From assembly GCA_954871525.1 (NCBI GenBank), contig OX940864.1, positions 4,024,001 through 4,088,000 of the forward strand: DNA of 64,000 nucleotides, in the 5' to 3' direction. Origin of the DNA: Parietaria judaica (taxonomy: Eukaryota > Streptophyta > Magnoliopsida > Rosales > Urticaceae). Below the pieces are notes generated by a model. That model saw nothing but the letters and a program-made list of their open reading frames with translations. It made no database searches and had not been told where the DNA came from. A program made the translations under genes and the position numbers. This document shows, piece after piece, positions 1 through 13,481 of this stretch (its first letter is position 1; every line of letters begins with the position of its first letter).

Positions 1-165
1 ATGCCATAGGAAATGCTATAGAATTTCCTATAGCATTTCTTTATTTTACATTGTTTACGACCTAAAATTTTCAACCAAATGAAAAAAATAATGATTTTAG
101 GGATTATACATTGGAATTTGAATATAACAAGAGTTCTCATGCAAAAATATGCAAGGATTAAATAG

Positions 166-1908
166 TTGACGAGAAATGCCATAGGAAATGCTATAGCATT
201 TCCTATAGCATTTCTTTATTTGACATTTTTTACAACCTTAAATTTCGAACCAATTGAAAAAATAATGATTTTAGGGCTTATACATTGGAATTTGAATATA
301 ACAAGAGTTCTCATGCAAAAATATGCAAGGATTAAATTGTTGCCGAGAAATGCCATAGGAAATGCTATTGCATTTCCTATAGCATTTCTTTATTTTACAT
401 TTTTTACAACCTTAAATTTCGAACCAATTGAAAAAATAATGATTTTAAAGCTTATACATTGGAATTTGAATATAACAAGAGTTCTCATGCAAAAATATGC
501 AAGGATTAAATTGTTGACGAGAAATGCCATAGGAAATGCTATAGCATTTCGTATGGCATTTCTTTATTTTACATTTTTGACAACCTTATATTTCGAACCA
601 ATTGAAAAAATAATGATTTTAAAGCTTATACATTGGAATTTGAATATAACAAGAGTTCTCATGCAAAAATATGCAAGGATTAAATTGTTGACGAGAAATG
701 CCATAGGAAATGCTATAGAATTTCCTATAGCATTTCTTTATTTTACATTGTTTACGACCTAAAATTTTGAACCAATTGAAAAAAATAATGATTTTAGGGA
801 TTATACATTGGAATTTGAATATAAGAAGAGTTCTCATGCAAAAATATGCAAGGATTAAATTGTTGACGAGAAATGCCATAAGAAATGCTATAGCATTTCC
901 TATAGCATTTCTTTATTTGACATTTTTTACAACCTTCAATTTCGAACCAATTGAAAAAATAATTATTTTAGGGCTTATACATTGGAATTTGAATATAACA
1001 AGAGTTCTCATGCAAAAATATGCAAGGATTAAATTGTTGACGAGAAATGCCATAGGAAATGCTATAGAATTTCCTATAGCATTTCTTTATTTTACATTGT
1101 TTACGACCTAAAATTTTGAACCAATTGAAAAAAATAATGATTTTAGGGATTATACATTGGAATTTGAATATAAGAAGAGTTCTCATGCAAAAATATGCAA
1201 GGATTAAATTGTTGACGAGAAATGCCATAAGAAATGCTATAGCATTTCCTATAGCATTTCTTTATTTGACATTTTTTACAACCTTCAATTTCGAACCAAT
1301 TGAAAAAATAATGATTTTAGGGCTTATACATTATAATTTGAATATAACAAGAGTTCTCATGCAAAAAAATGCAAGGATTAAATGGTTGACGAGAAATGCC
1401 ATAAGAAATGCTATTGCATTTCCTATAGGATTTCTTAATTTTACATTTTTTACAACCTTAAATTTCGAACCAATTGAAAAAATAATGATTTTAAGGCTTA
1501 TACATTGGAATTTGAATATAACAAGAGTTCTCATGCAAAAATATGCAAGGATTAAATTTTTGACGAGAAATGCCATAGGAAATGCTATAGCATTTCCTAT
1601 GGCATTTATTTATTTTACATTTTTTACAACCTTAAATTTCGAACTAATTGAAAAAATAATAATTTTAAAGCTTATACATTGGAATTTGAATATAACAAGA
1701 GTTCTCATGCAAAAATATGCAAGGATTAAATTGTTGACGAGAAATGCCATAGGAAATGCTATAGAATTTCCTATAGCATTTCTTTATTTTACATTGTTTA
1801 CGACCTAAAATTTTCAACCAAATGAAAAAAATAATGATTTTAGGGATTATACATTGGAATTTGAATATAACAAGAGTTCTCATGCAAAAATATGCAAGGA
1901 TTAAATAG
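166..1908. repeat. HOR copy a (1743 bp, 10 monomers)
   Basis: First full copy in the window. Compared with copy b I noticed one clear difference: TTTTAAAGC near 444 where copy b has TTTTAGGGC near 2187. Bases 1-165 are the end of the preceding copy. Confidence 0.9.
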
Positions 1909-3651
1909 TTGACGAGAAATGCCATAGGAAATGCTATAGCATTTCCTATAGCATTTCTTTATTTGACATTTTTTACAACCTTAAATTTCGAACCAATTGA
2001 AAAAATAATGATTTTAGGGCTTATACATTGGAATTTGAATATAACAAGAGTTCTCATGCAAAAATATGCAAGGATTAAATTGTTGCCGAGAAATGCCATA
2101 GGAAATGCTATTGCATTTCCTATAGCATTTCTTTATTTTACATTTTTTACAACCTTAAATTTCGAACCAATTGAAAAAATAATGATTTTAGGGCTTATAC
2201 ATTGGAATTTGAATATAACAAGAGTTCTCATGCAAAAATATGCAAGGATTAAATTGTTGACGAGAAATGCCATAGGAAATGCTATAGCATTTCGTATGGC
2301 ATTTCTTTATTTTACATTTTTGACAACCTTATATTTCGAACCAATTGAAAAAATAATGATTTTAAAGCTTATACATTGGAATTTGAATATAACAAGAGTT
2401 CTCATGCAAAAATATGCAAGGATTAAATTGTTGACGAGAAATGCCATAGGAAATGCTATAGAATTTCCTATAGCATTTCTTTATTTTACATTGTTTACGA
2501 CCTAAAATTTTGAACCAATTGAAAAAAATAATGATTTTAGGGATTATACATTGGAATTTGAATATAAGAAGAGTTCTCATGCAAAAATATGCAAGGATTA
2601 AATTGTTGACGAGAAATGCCATAAGAAATGCTATAGCATTTCCTATAGCATTTCTTTATTTGACATTTTTTACAACCTTCAATTTCGAACCAATTGAAAA
2701 AATAATTATTTTAGGGCTTATACATTGGAATTTGAATATAACAAGAGTTCTCATGCAAAAATATGCAAGGATTAAATTGTTGACGAGAAATGCCATAGGA
2801 AATGCTATAGAATTTCCTATAGCATTTCTTTATTTTACATTGTTTACGACCTAAAATTTTGAACCAATTGAAAAAAATAATGATTTTAGGGATTATACAT
2901 TGGAATTTGAATATAAGAAGAGTTCTCATGCAAAAATATGCAAGGATTAAATTGTTGACGAGAAATGCCATAAGAAATGCTATAGCATTTCCTATAGCAT
3001 TTCTTTATTTGACATTTTTTACAACCTTCAATTTCGAACCAATTGAAAAAATAATGATTTTAGGGCTTATACATTATAATTTGAATATAACAAGAGTTCT
3101 CATGCAAAAAAATGCAAGGATTAAATGGTTGACGAGAAATGCCATAAGAAATGCTATTGCATTTCCTATAGGATTTCTTAATTTTACATTTTTTACAACC
3201 TTAAATTTCGAACCAATTGAAAAAATAATGATTTTAAGGCTTATACATTGGAATTTGAATATAACAAGAGTTCTCATGCAAAAATATGCAAGGATTAAAT
3301 TTTTGACGAGAAATGCCATAGGAAATGCTATAGCATTTCCTATGGCATTTATTTATTTTACATTTTTTACAACCTTAAATTTCGAACTAATTGAAAAAAT
3401 AATAATTTTAAAGCTTATACATTGGAATTTGAATATAACAAGAGTTCTCATGCAAAAATATGCAAGGATTAAATTGTTGACGAGAAATGCCATAGGAAAT
3501 GCTATAGAATTTCCTATAGCATTTCTTTATTTTACATTGTTTACGACCTAAAATTTTCAACCAAATGAAAAAAATAATGATTTTAGGGATTATACATTGG
3601 AATTTGAATATAACAAGAGTTCTCATGCAAAAATATGCAAGGATTAAATAG
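1909..3651. repeat. HOR copy b (1743 bp, 10 monomers)
   Basis: Same ten-monomer series as copy a, in the same order, including the monomer that opens ATAGTTGACGAG and the TTGCCGAG monomer. Nearly identical to copy a. Confidence 0.9.
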
Positions 3652-6264
3652 TTGACGAGAAATGCCATAGGAAATGCTATAGCATTTCCTATAGCATTTC
3701 TTTATTTGACATTTTTTACAACCTTAAATTTCGAACCAATTGAAAAAATAATGATTTTAGGGCTTATACATTGGAATTTGAATATAACAAGAGTTCTCAT
3801 GCAAAAATATGCAAGGATTAAATTGTTGCCGAGAAATGCCATAGGAAATGCTATTGCATTTCCTATAGCATTTCTTTATTTTACATTTTTTACAACCTTA
3901 AATTTCGAACCAATTGAAAAAATAATGATTTTAGGGCTTATACATTGGAATTTGAATATAACAAGAGTTCTCATGCAAAAATATGCAAGGATTAAATTGT
4001 TGACGAGAAATGCCATAGGAAATGCTATAGCATTTCGTATGGCATTTCTTTATTTTACATTTTTGACAACCTTATATTTCGAACCAATTGAAAAAATAAT
4101 GATTTTAAAGCTTATACATTGGAATTTGAATATAACAAGAGTTCTCATGCAAAAATATGCAAGGATTAAATTGTTGACGAGAAATGCCATAGGAAATGCT
4201 ATAGAATTTCCTATAGCATTTCTTTATTTTACATTGTTTACGACCTAAAATTTTGAACCAATTGAAAAAAATAATGATTTTAGGGATTATACATTGGAAT
4301 TTGAATATAAGAAGAGTTCTCATGCAAAAATATGCAAGGATTAAATTGTTGACGAGAAATGCCATAAGAAATGCTATAGCATTTCCTATAGCATTTCTTT
4401 ATTTGACATTTTTTACAACCTTCAATTTCGAACCAATTGAAAAAATAATGATTTTAGGGCTTATACATTATAATTTGAATATAACAAGAGTTCTCATGCA
4501 AAAAAATGCAAGGATTAAATTGTTGACGAGAAATGCCATAAGAAATGCTATTGCATTTCCTATAGGATTTCTTAATTTTACATTTTTTACAACCTTAAAT
4601 TTCGAACCAATTGAAAAAATAATGATTTTAAGGCTTATACATTGGAATTTGAATATAACAAGAGTTCTCATGCAAAAATATGCAAGGATTAAATTTTTGA
4701 CGAGAAATGCCATAGGAAATGCTATAGCATTTCCTATGGCATTTATTTATTTTACATTTTTTACAACCTTAAATTTCGAACTAATTGAAAAAATAATAAT
4801 TTTAAAGCTTATACATTGGAATTTGAATATAACAAGAGTTCTCATGCAAAAATATGCAAGGATTAAATTGTTGACGAGAAATGCCATAGGAAATGCTATA
4901 GAATTTCCTATAGCATTTCTTTATTTGACATTTTTTACAACCTTAAATTTCGAACCAATTGAAAAAATAATGATTTTAGGGCTTATACATTGGAATTTGA
5001 ATATAACAAGAGTTCTCATGCAAAAATATGCAAGGATTAAATTGTTGCCGAGAAATGCCATAGGAAATGCTATTGCATTTCCTATAGCATTTCTTTATTT
5101 TACATTTTTTACAACCTTAAATTTCGAACCAATTGAAAAAATAATGATTTTAGGGCTTATACATTGGAATTTGAATATAACAAGAGTTCTCATGCAAAAA
5201 TATGCAAGGATTAAATTGTTGACGAGAAATGCCATAGGAAATGCTATAGCATTTCGTATGGCATTTCTTTATTTTACATTTTTGACAACCTTATATTTCG
5301 AACCAATTGAAAAAATAATGATTTTAAAGCTTATACATTGGAATTTGAATATAACAAGAGTTCTCATGCAAAAATATGCAAGGATTAAATTGTTGACGAG
5401 AAATGCCATAGGAAATGCTATAGAATTTCCTATAGCATTTCTTTATTTTACATTGTTTACGACCTAAAATTTTGAACCAATTGAAAAAAATAATGATTTT
5501 AGGGATTATACATTGGAATTTGAATATAAGAAGAGTTCTCATGCAAAAATATGCAAGGATTAAATTGTTGACGAGAAATGCCATAAGAAATGCTATAGCA
5601 TTTCCTATAGCATTTCTTTATTTGACATTTTTTACAACCTTCAATTTCGAACCAATTGAAAAAATAATGATTTTAGGGCTTATACATTATAATTTGAATA
5701 TAACAAGAGTTCTCATGCAAAAAAATGCAAGGATTAAATTGTTGACGAGAAATGCCATAAGAAATGCTATTGCATTTCCTATAGGATTTCTTAATTTTAC
5801 ATTTTTTACAACCTTAAATTTCGAACCAATTGAAAAAATAATGATTTTAAGGCTTATACATTGGAATTTGAATATAACAAGAGTTCTCATGCAAAAATAT
5901 GCAAGGATTAAATTTTTGACGAGAAATGCCATAGGAAATGCTATAGCATTTCCTATGGCATTTATTTATTTTACATTTTTTACAACCTTAAATTTCGAAC
6001 TAATTGAAAAAATAATAATTTTAAAGCTTATACATTGGAATTTGAATATAACAAGAGTTCTCATGCAAAAATATGCAAGGATTAAATTGTTGACGAGAAA
6101 TGCCATAGGAAATGCTATAGAATTTCCTATAGCATTTCTTTATTTTACATTGTTTACGACCTAAAATTTTCAACCAAATGAAAAAAATAATGATTTTAGG
6201 GATTATACATTGGAATTTGAATATAACAAGAGTTCTCATGCAAAAATATGCAAGGATTAAATAG
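3652..6264. repeat. Rearranged HOR copy c (15 monomers, 2613 bp)
   Basis: This copy starts like the others, but after 4253 it skips the two monomers (349 bp) that occupy 767-1115 in copy a. The spacer monomer at the HOR end is then lost at about 4911-4925, where CTATAGCATTTC joins directly to TTTATTTGACA, so a second partial copy begins. From 5472 the shortened order repeats, and a normal copy starts at 6265. A 1219-bp, 7-monomer unit (4253-5471) followed by a second start at 5472 is what out-of-register crossover between HOR copies would give. Confidence 0.8.
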
Positions 6265-8007
6265 TTGACGAGAAATGCCATAGGAAATGCTATAGCATTT
6301 CCTATAGCATTTCTTTATTTGACATTTTTTACAACCTTAAATTTCGAACCAATTGAAAAAATAATGATTTTAGGGCTTATACATTGGAATTTGAATATAA
6401 CAAGAGTTCTCATGCAAAAATATGCAAGGATTAAATTGTTGCCGAGAAATGCCATAGGAAATGCTATTGCATTTCCTATAGCATTTCTTTATTTTACATT
6501 TTTTACAACCTTAAATTTCGAACCAATTGAAAAAATAATGATTTTAGGGCTTATACATTGGAATTTGAATATAACAAGAGTTCTCATGCAAAAATATGCA
6601 AGGATTAAATTGTTGACGAGAAATGCCATAGGAAATGCTATAGCATTTCGTATGGCATTTCTTTATTTTACATTTTTGACAACCTTATATTTCGAACCAA
6701 TTGAAAAAATAATGATTTTAAAGCTTATACATTGGAATTTGAATATAACAAGAGTTCTCATGCAAAAATATGCAAGGATTAAATTGTTGACGAGAAATGC
6801 CATAGGAAATGCTATAGAATTTCCTATAGCATTTCTTTATTTTACATTGTTTACGACCTAAAATTTTGAACCAATTGAAAAAAATAATGATTTTAGGGAT
6901 TATACATTGGAATTTGAATATAAGAAGAGTTCTCATGCAAAAATATGCAAGGATTAAATTGTTGACGAGAAATGCCATAAGAAATGCTATAGCATTTCCT
7001 ATAGCATTTCTTTATTTGACATTTTTTACAACCTTCAATTTCGAACCAATTGAAAAAATAATTATTTTAGGGCTTATACATTGGAATTTGAATATAACAA
7101 GAGTTCTCATGCAAAAATATGCAAGGATTAAATTGTTGACGAGAAATGCCATAGGAAATGCTATAGAATTTCCTATAGCATTTCTTTATTTTACATTGTT
7201 TACGACCTAAAATTTTGAACCAATTGAAAAAAATAATGATTTTAGGGATTATACATTGGAATTTGAATATAACAAGAGTTCTCATGCAAAAATATGCAAG
7301 GATTAAATTGTTGACGAGAAATGCCATAGGAAATGCTATAGCATTTTCTATAGCATTTCTTTATTTGACATTTTTTACAACCTTAAATTTCGAACCAATT
7401 GAAAAAATAATGATTTTAGGGCTTATACATTATAATTTGAATATAACAAGAGTTCTCATGCAAAAATATGCAAGGATTAAATTGTTGACGAGAAATGCCA
7501 TAGGAAATGCTATTGCATTTCCTATAGGATTTCTTAATTTTACATTTTTTACAACCTTAAATTTCGAACCAATTGAAAAAATAATGATTTTAAGGCTTAT
7601 ACATTGGAATTTGAATATAACAAGAGTTCTCATGCAAAAATATGCAAGGATTAAATTGTTGACGAGAAATGCCATAGGAAATGCTATAGCATTTCCTATG
7701 GCATTTCTTTATTTTACATTTTTTACAACCTTAAATTTCGAACCAATTGAAAAAATAATAATTTTAAAGCTTATACATTGGAATTTGAATATAACAAGAG
7801 TTCTCATGCAAAAATATGCAAGTATTAAATTGTTGACGAGAAATGCCATAGGAAATGCTATAGAATTTCCTATAGCATTTCTTTATTTTACATTGTTTAC
7901 GACCTAAAATTTTCAACCAAATGAAAAAAATAATGATTTTAGGGATTATACATTGGAATTTGAATATAACAAGAGTTCTCATGCAAAAATATGCAAGGAT
8001 TAAATAG
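6265..8007. repeat. HOR copy d (1743 bp), partly diverged
   Basis: It has the same ten-monomer order, but its second half (from about 7260) carries AACAAGAG and CCATAGGAAATG where copies a and b have AAGAAGAG and CCATAAGAAATG. This half therefore descends from a different donor or keeps an older state. It also contains the perfect palindrome at 7665-7708. Confidence 0.85.
7665..7708. repeat. Perfect 44-bp palindrome in a satellite monomer
   Basis: The right arm reads CCTATGGCATTTCT instead of the usual CCTATAGCATTTCT. This pairs with AGAAATGCCATAGG in the left arm and removes the only mismatch in the usual dyad. I checked it base by base against its reverse complement. Confidence 0.95.
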
Positions 8008-8560
8008 TTGACGAGAAATGCCATAGGAAATGCTATAGCATTTCCTATAGCATTTCTTTATTTGACAATTTTTACAACCTTAAACTTCGAACCAATTGAA
8101 AAAATAATGATTTTAGGGCTTATACATTGGAATTTGAATATAACAAGAGTTCTCATGCAAAAATATGCAAGGATTAAATTGTTGCCGAGAAATGCCATAG
8201 GAAATGCTATTGCATTTCCTATAGCATTTCTTTATTTTACATTTTTTACAACCTTAAATTTCGAACCAATTGAAAAAATAATGATTTTAGGGCTTATACA
8301 TTGGAATTTGAATATAACAACAGTTCTCATGCAAAAATATGCAAGGATTAAATTGTTGACGAGAAATGCCATAGGAAATGCTATAGCATTTCGTATGGCA
8401 TTTCTTTATTTTACATTTTTGACAACCTTATATTTCGAACCAATTGAAAAAATAATGATTTTAAAGCTTATACATTGGAATTTGAATATAACAAGAGTTC
8501 TCATGCAAAAATATGCAAGGATTAAATTGTTGACGAGAAATGCCATAGGAAATGCTATAG

Positions 8561-11500
8561 CATTTCTTTATTTTACATTTTTTACAACCTTAAATTTCGA
8601 ACCACTTGAAAAAATAATGATTTTAGGGCTTATACATTGGAATTTGAATATAACAAGAGTTCTCATTCAAAATTATGGAAGGATTAAATTGTTGACGAGA
8701 AATGCCATAGGAAATGCTATAGCATTTCCTATAGCATTTCTTTATTTGAAATTTTTTACAACCTTAAATTTCGAACCAATTGAAAAAATAATAATTTTAG
8801 GGCTTATACATTGGAATTCGAATATAACAAGAGTTCTCATGCAAAAATATGCAAGGATTAAATTGTTGACGAGAAATGCCACAGGAAATGCTATAGCATT
8901 TCCTATAGCATTTCTTTATTTGACATTTTTTACAACCTTAAATTTCGAACCAATTGAAAAAATAATGATTTTAGGGCTTATACATTGGAATTTGAATATA
9001 ACAAGAGTTCTCATGCAAAAATATGCAAGGATTAAATTGTTGCCGAGAAATGCCATAGGAAATGCTATAGCACTTCCTATAGCATTTCTTTATTTTACAT
9101 TTTTTACAACCTTAAATTTCGAACCAATTGAAAAAATAATGATATTAAAGCTTATACATTGGAATTTGAATGTAACAAGAGTTCTCATGCAAAAATATGC
9201 AAGGATTAAATTGTTGACGAGAAATGCCATAGGAATTCTATAGCATTTCCTATAGCATTTCTTTATTTTACATTGTTTACGACCTAAAATTTTGAACCAA
9301 TTGAAAAAATAATGATTTTAGGGCTTATACATTGGAATTTGAATATAACAAGAGTTCTCATGCAAAAATATGCAAGGATTAAAATGTTGACGAGAAATGC
9401 CATAGGAAATGCTATAGCATATCCTATAGCATTTCTTTATTTTAAATTTTTTACAACCTTAAATTTCGAACCAATTGAAAAAATAATGATTTTAGGGCTT
9501 ATACATTGAAATTTTAATATTACAAGTGTTCTCATGCAAAAATATGCAAGGATTAAATTGTTGCCGAGAAATGCCATAGGAAATGCTATTGCATTTCCTA
9601 TAGAATTGCTTTATTTTACATTTTTTACAACCTTAAATTTCGAACCAATCGAAAAAATAATGATTTTAAAGCTTATACATTGGAATTTGAATATAACAAG
9701 AGTTGTCATGCAAAAATATGCAAGGATTAAATTGTTGACGAGAAATGCCATAGGAAATGCTATAGAATTTCCTATAGCATTTCCTTATTTTACATTGTTT
9801 ACGACCTAAAATTTCGAACCAATTGAAAAAAATAATGATTTTAGGGATTATACATTGGAATTTGAATATAAGAAGAGTTCTCATGCAAAAATATGCAAGG
9901 ATTAAATTGTTAAGGAGAAATGCAATAGGAAATGCTATAGCATTTTCTATAGCATTTCTTTATTTGACATTTTTTACAACCTTAAATTTTGAACCTATTG
10001 AAAAAATAATTATTTTAGGGCTTATACATTGGAATTTTAATATAACAAGAGTTCTCATGCAAAAATATGCAAGGATTAAATTGTTGACGAGAAATGCCAT
10101 AGGAAATGCTATAGCATTTCCTATAGCATTTCTTTATTTTACATTTTCTACAACCTTGAATTTCGAACCAATTGAAAAAATAATGATTTTAAAGCTTATA
10201 CATTGGAATTTGAATATAACAAGAGTTCTCATGCAAAAATATGCAAGGATTAAATTGTTGACGAGAAATGCCATAGGAAATGCTAGCATTTCCTATGGCA
10301 TTTCTTTATTTTACATTGTTTACGACCTAAAATTTTGAACCAAATGAAAAAATAATGATTTAGGGCTTATACATTGGAATTTGAATATAACAAGAGTTCT
10401 CATGCAAAAATATGCAAGGATTAAATTGTTGACGAGAAATGCCATAGGAATTCTATAGCATTTCCTATAGCATTTCTTTATTTTACATTGTTTACGACCT
10501 AAAATTTTGAACCAATTACAAAAATAATGATTTTAGGGCTTATACATTGGAATTTTAATATAACAAGAGTTCTCATGCAAAAATATGCAAGGATTAAAAT
10601 GTTGACGAGAAATGCCATAGGAAATGCTATAGCATATCCTATAGCATTTCTTTATTTTAAATTTTTTACAACCTTAAATTTCGTACCAATTGAAAAAATA
10701 ATGATTTTAGGGCTTATACATTGAAATTTTAATATTACAAGTGTTCTCATGCAAAAATATGCAAGGATTAAATTGTTGCCGAGAAATGCCATAGGAAATG
10801 CTATTGCATTTCCTATAGAATTGCTTTATTTTACATTTTTTACAACCTTAAATTTCGAACCAATCGAAAAAATAATGATTTTAAAGCTTATACATTGGAA
10901 TTTGAATATAACAAGAGTTGTCATGCAAAAATATGCAAGGATTAAATTGTTGACGAGAAATGCCATAGGAAATGCTATAGAATTTCCTATAGCATTTCCT
11001 TATTTTACATTGTTTACGACCTAAAATTTCGAACCAATTGAAAAAAATAATGATTTTAGGGATTATACATTGGAATTTGAATATAAGAAGAGTTCTCATG
11101 CAAAAATATGCAAGGATTAAATTGTTGACGAGAAATGCAATAGGAAATGCTATAGCATTTTCTATAGCATTTCTTTATTTGACATTTTTTACAACCTTAA
11201 ATTTTGAACCTATTGAAAAAATAATTATTTTAGGGCTTATACATTGGAATTTTAATATAACAAGAGTTCTCATGCAAAAATATGCAAGGATTAAATTGTT
11301 GACGAGAAATGCCATAGGAAATGCTATAGCATTTCCTATAGCATTTCTTTATTTTACATTTTCTACAACCTTGAATTTCGAACCAATTGAAAAAATAATG
11401 ATTTTAGGGCTTATACATTGGAATTTGAATATAACAAGAGTTCTTATGCAAAAATATGCAAGGATTAAATTGTTGACGAGAAATGCCATAGGAATTCTAT

Positions 11501-13481
11501 AGCATTTGCTATAGCATTTCTTTATTTTACATTGTTTACGACCTAAAATTTTGAACCAACTGAAAAAATAATGATTTTAGGGCTTATACATTGGAATTTG
11601 AATATAACAAGAGTTCTCGTGCAAAAATATGCAAGGGTTAAAATGTTGACGAGAAATACCATAGGAAATGCTATAGCATATCATATAGCATTTCTTTATT
11701 TTACATTTTTTACAACCTTAAATTTCGAACCAATTGAAAAAATAATGATTTTAAAGCTTATACATTGGAATTTGAATGTAACAAGAGTTCTCATGCAAAA
11801 ATATGCAAGGATTAAATTGTTGACGAGAAATGCCATAGGAATTCTATAGCATTTCCTATAGCATTTCTTTATTTTACATTGTTTACGACCTAAAATTTTG
11901 AACCAATTGAAAAAATAATGATTTTAGGGCTTATACATTGGAATTTGAATATAACAAGAGTTCTCATGCAATAATATGCAAGGATTAAAATGTTGACGAG
12001 AAATGCCATAGGAAATGCTATAGCATATCCTATAGCATTTCTTTATTTTAAATTTTTTACAACCTTAAATTTCGAACCAATTGAAAAAATAATGATTTTA
12101 GGGCTTATACATTGAAATTTTAATATTACAAGTGTTCTCATGCAAAAATATGCAAGGATTAAATTGTTGCCGAGAAATGCCATAGGAAATGCTATTGCAT
12201 TTCCTGTAGAATTTCTTTATTTTACATTTTTTACAACCTTAAATTTCGAACCAATTGAAAAAATAATGATTTTAGGGCTTATACATTGGAATTTGAATAT
12301 AACAAGAGTTCTCATGCAAAAATATGCAACGATTAAATTGTTGACGAGAAATGCCATAGGAAATGCTATAGCATTTCCTATAGCATTTCTTTATTTTACA
12401 TTTTTTACAACCTTAAATTTCGAACCAATCGAAAAAATAATGATTTTAAAGCTTATACATTGGAATTTGAATATAACAAGAGTTGTCATGCAAAAATATG
12501 CAAGGATTAAATTGTTGACGAGAAATGCCATAGGAAATGCTATAGAATTTCCTATAGCATTTCCTTATTTTACATTGTTTACGACCTAAAATTTCGAACC
12601 AATTGAAAAAAATAATGATTTTAGGGATTATACATTGGAATTTGAATATAAGAAGAGTTCTCATGAAAAAATATGCAAGGATTAAATTGTTGACGAGAAA
12701 TGCAATAGGAAATGCTATAGCATTTTCTATAGCATTTCTTTATTTGACATTTTTTACAACCTTAAATTTTGAACCTATTGAAAAAATAATTATTTTAGGG
12801 CTTATACATTGGAATTTTAATATAACAAGAGTTCTCATGCAAAAATATGCAAGGATTAAATTGTTGACGAGAAATGCCATAGGAAATGCTATAGCATTTC
12901 CTATAGCATTTCTTTATTTTACATTTTCTACAACCTTGAATTTCGAACCAATTGAAAAAATAATGATTTTAGGGCTTATACATTGGAATTTGAATATAAC
13001 AAGAGTTTTCATGCAAAAATATGCAAGGATTAAATTGTTGACGAGAAATGCCATAGGAATTCTATAGCATTTGCTATAGCATTTCTTTATTTTACATTGT
13101 TTACGACCTAAAATTTTGAACCAATTGAAAAAACAATGATTTTAGGGCTTATACATTGGAATTTGAATATAACAATAGTTTTCATGCAAAAATATGCAAG
13201 GATTAAATTGTTGACGAAAAATGCCATAGGAAATGCTATAGCATTTCCTATAGCATTTCTTTATTTTACATTTTTTACAACCTTAAATTTCGAACCAATT
13301 GAAAAAATAATGATTTTAAAGCTTATACATTGGAATTTGAATATAACAAGAGTTCTCATGCAAAAATATGCAAGGATTAAATTGTTGACGAGAAATGCCA
13401 TAGGAAATGCTAGCATTTCCTATGGCATTTCTTTATTTTACATTGTTTACGACCTAAAATTTTGAACCAATTGAAAAAATA
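8561..13481. repeat. Satellite block 2: 7-monomer (1215 bp) and derived HORs
   Basis: Segments at 9312, 9534 and 9666 recur 1215 bp later at 10527, 10749 and 10881. A related stretch recurs 1565 bp later (10881 to 12446, 11038 to 12603), so a 7-mer and a 9-mer version coexist. A diagnostic monomer has lost part of the dyad and reads AGGAATTCTATAG, creating an EcoRI site. It lies at 9231, 10446, 11490, 11837 and 13055, spaced 7, 6, 2 and 7 monomers apart. Other markers are CATATCCTATAGC and ATTGAAATTTTAATATTACAAG. No gene seen. Confidence 0.9.

Larger units (their letters stand above)
1..8560. repeat. Satellite block 1: 10-monomer higher-order repeat, 1743 bp
   Basis: Head-to-tail ~174-bp monomers in which the same series of ten variants recurs every 1743 bp: the sequence at base 1 recurs at 1744, and the segment starting at 166 recurs at 1909, 3652 (after which the order is rearranged), 6265 and 8008. 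Marker variants include a monomer with TTGCCGAG, one with CGTATGGC in the dyad, one with ACATTATAATTT, and monomers ending in TTGTTTACGACCTAA. Adjacent copies are almost identical, so homogenisation by unequal exchange or conversion is recent. Near 8560 the series breaks, with a monomer lacking 12 bp. I see no gene in this stretch. The open frames on both strands follow from a monomer length of 58 codons. Confidence 0.95.

Noticed and set aside
1..8560. CRISPR-like regular repeats
   Set aside because: There are no unique spacers between short repeats. The whole 174 bp is repeated, no cas genes are present, and the DNA is that of a plant.
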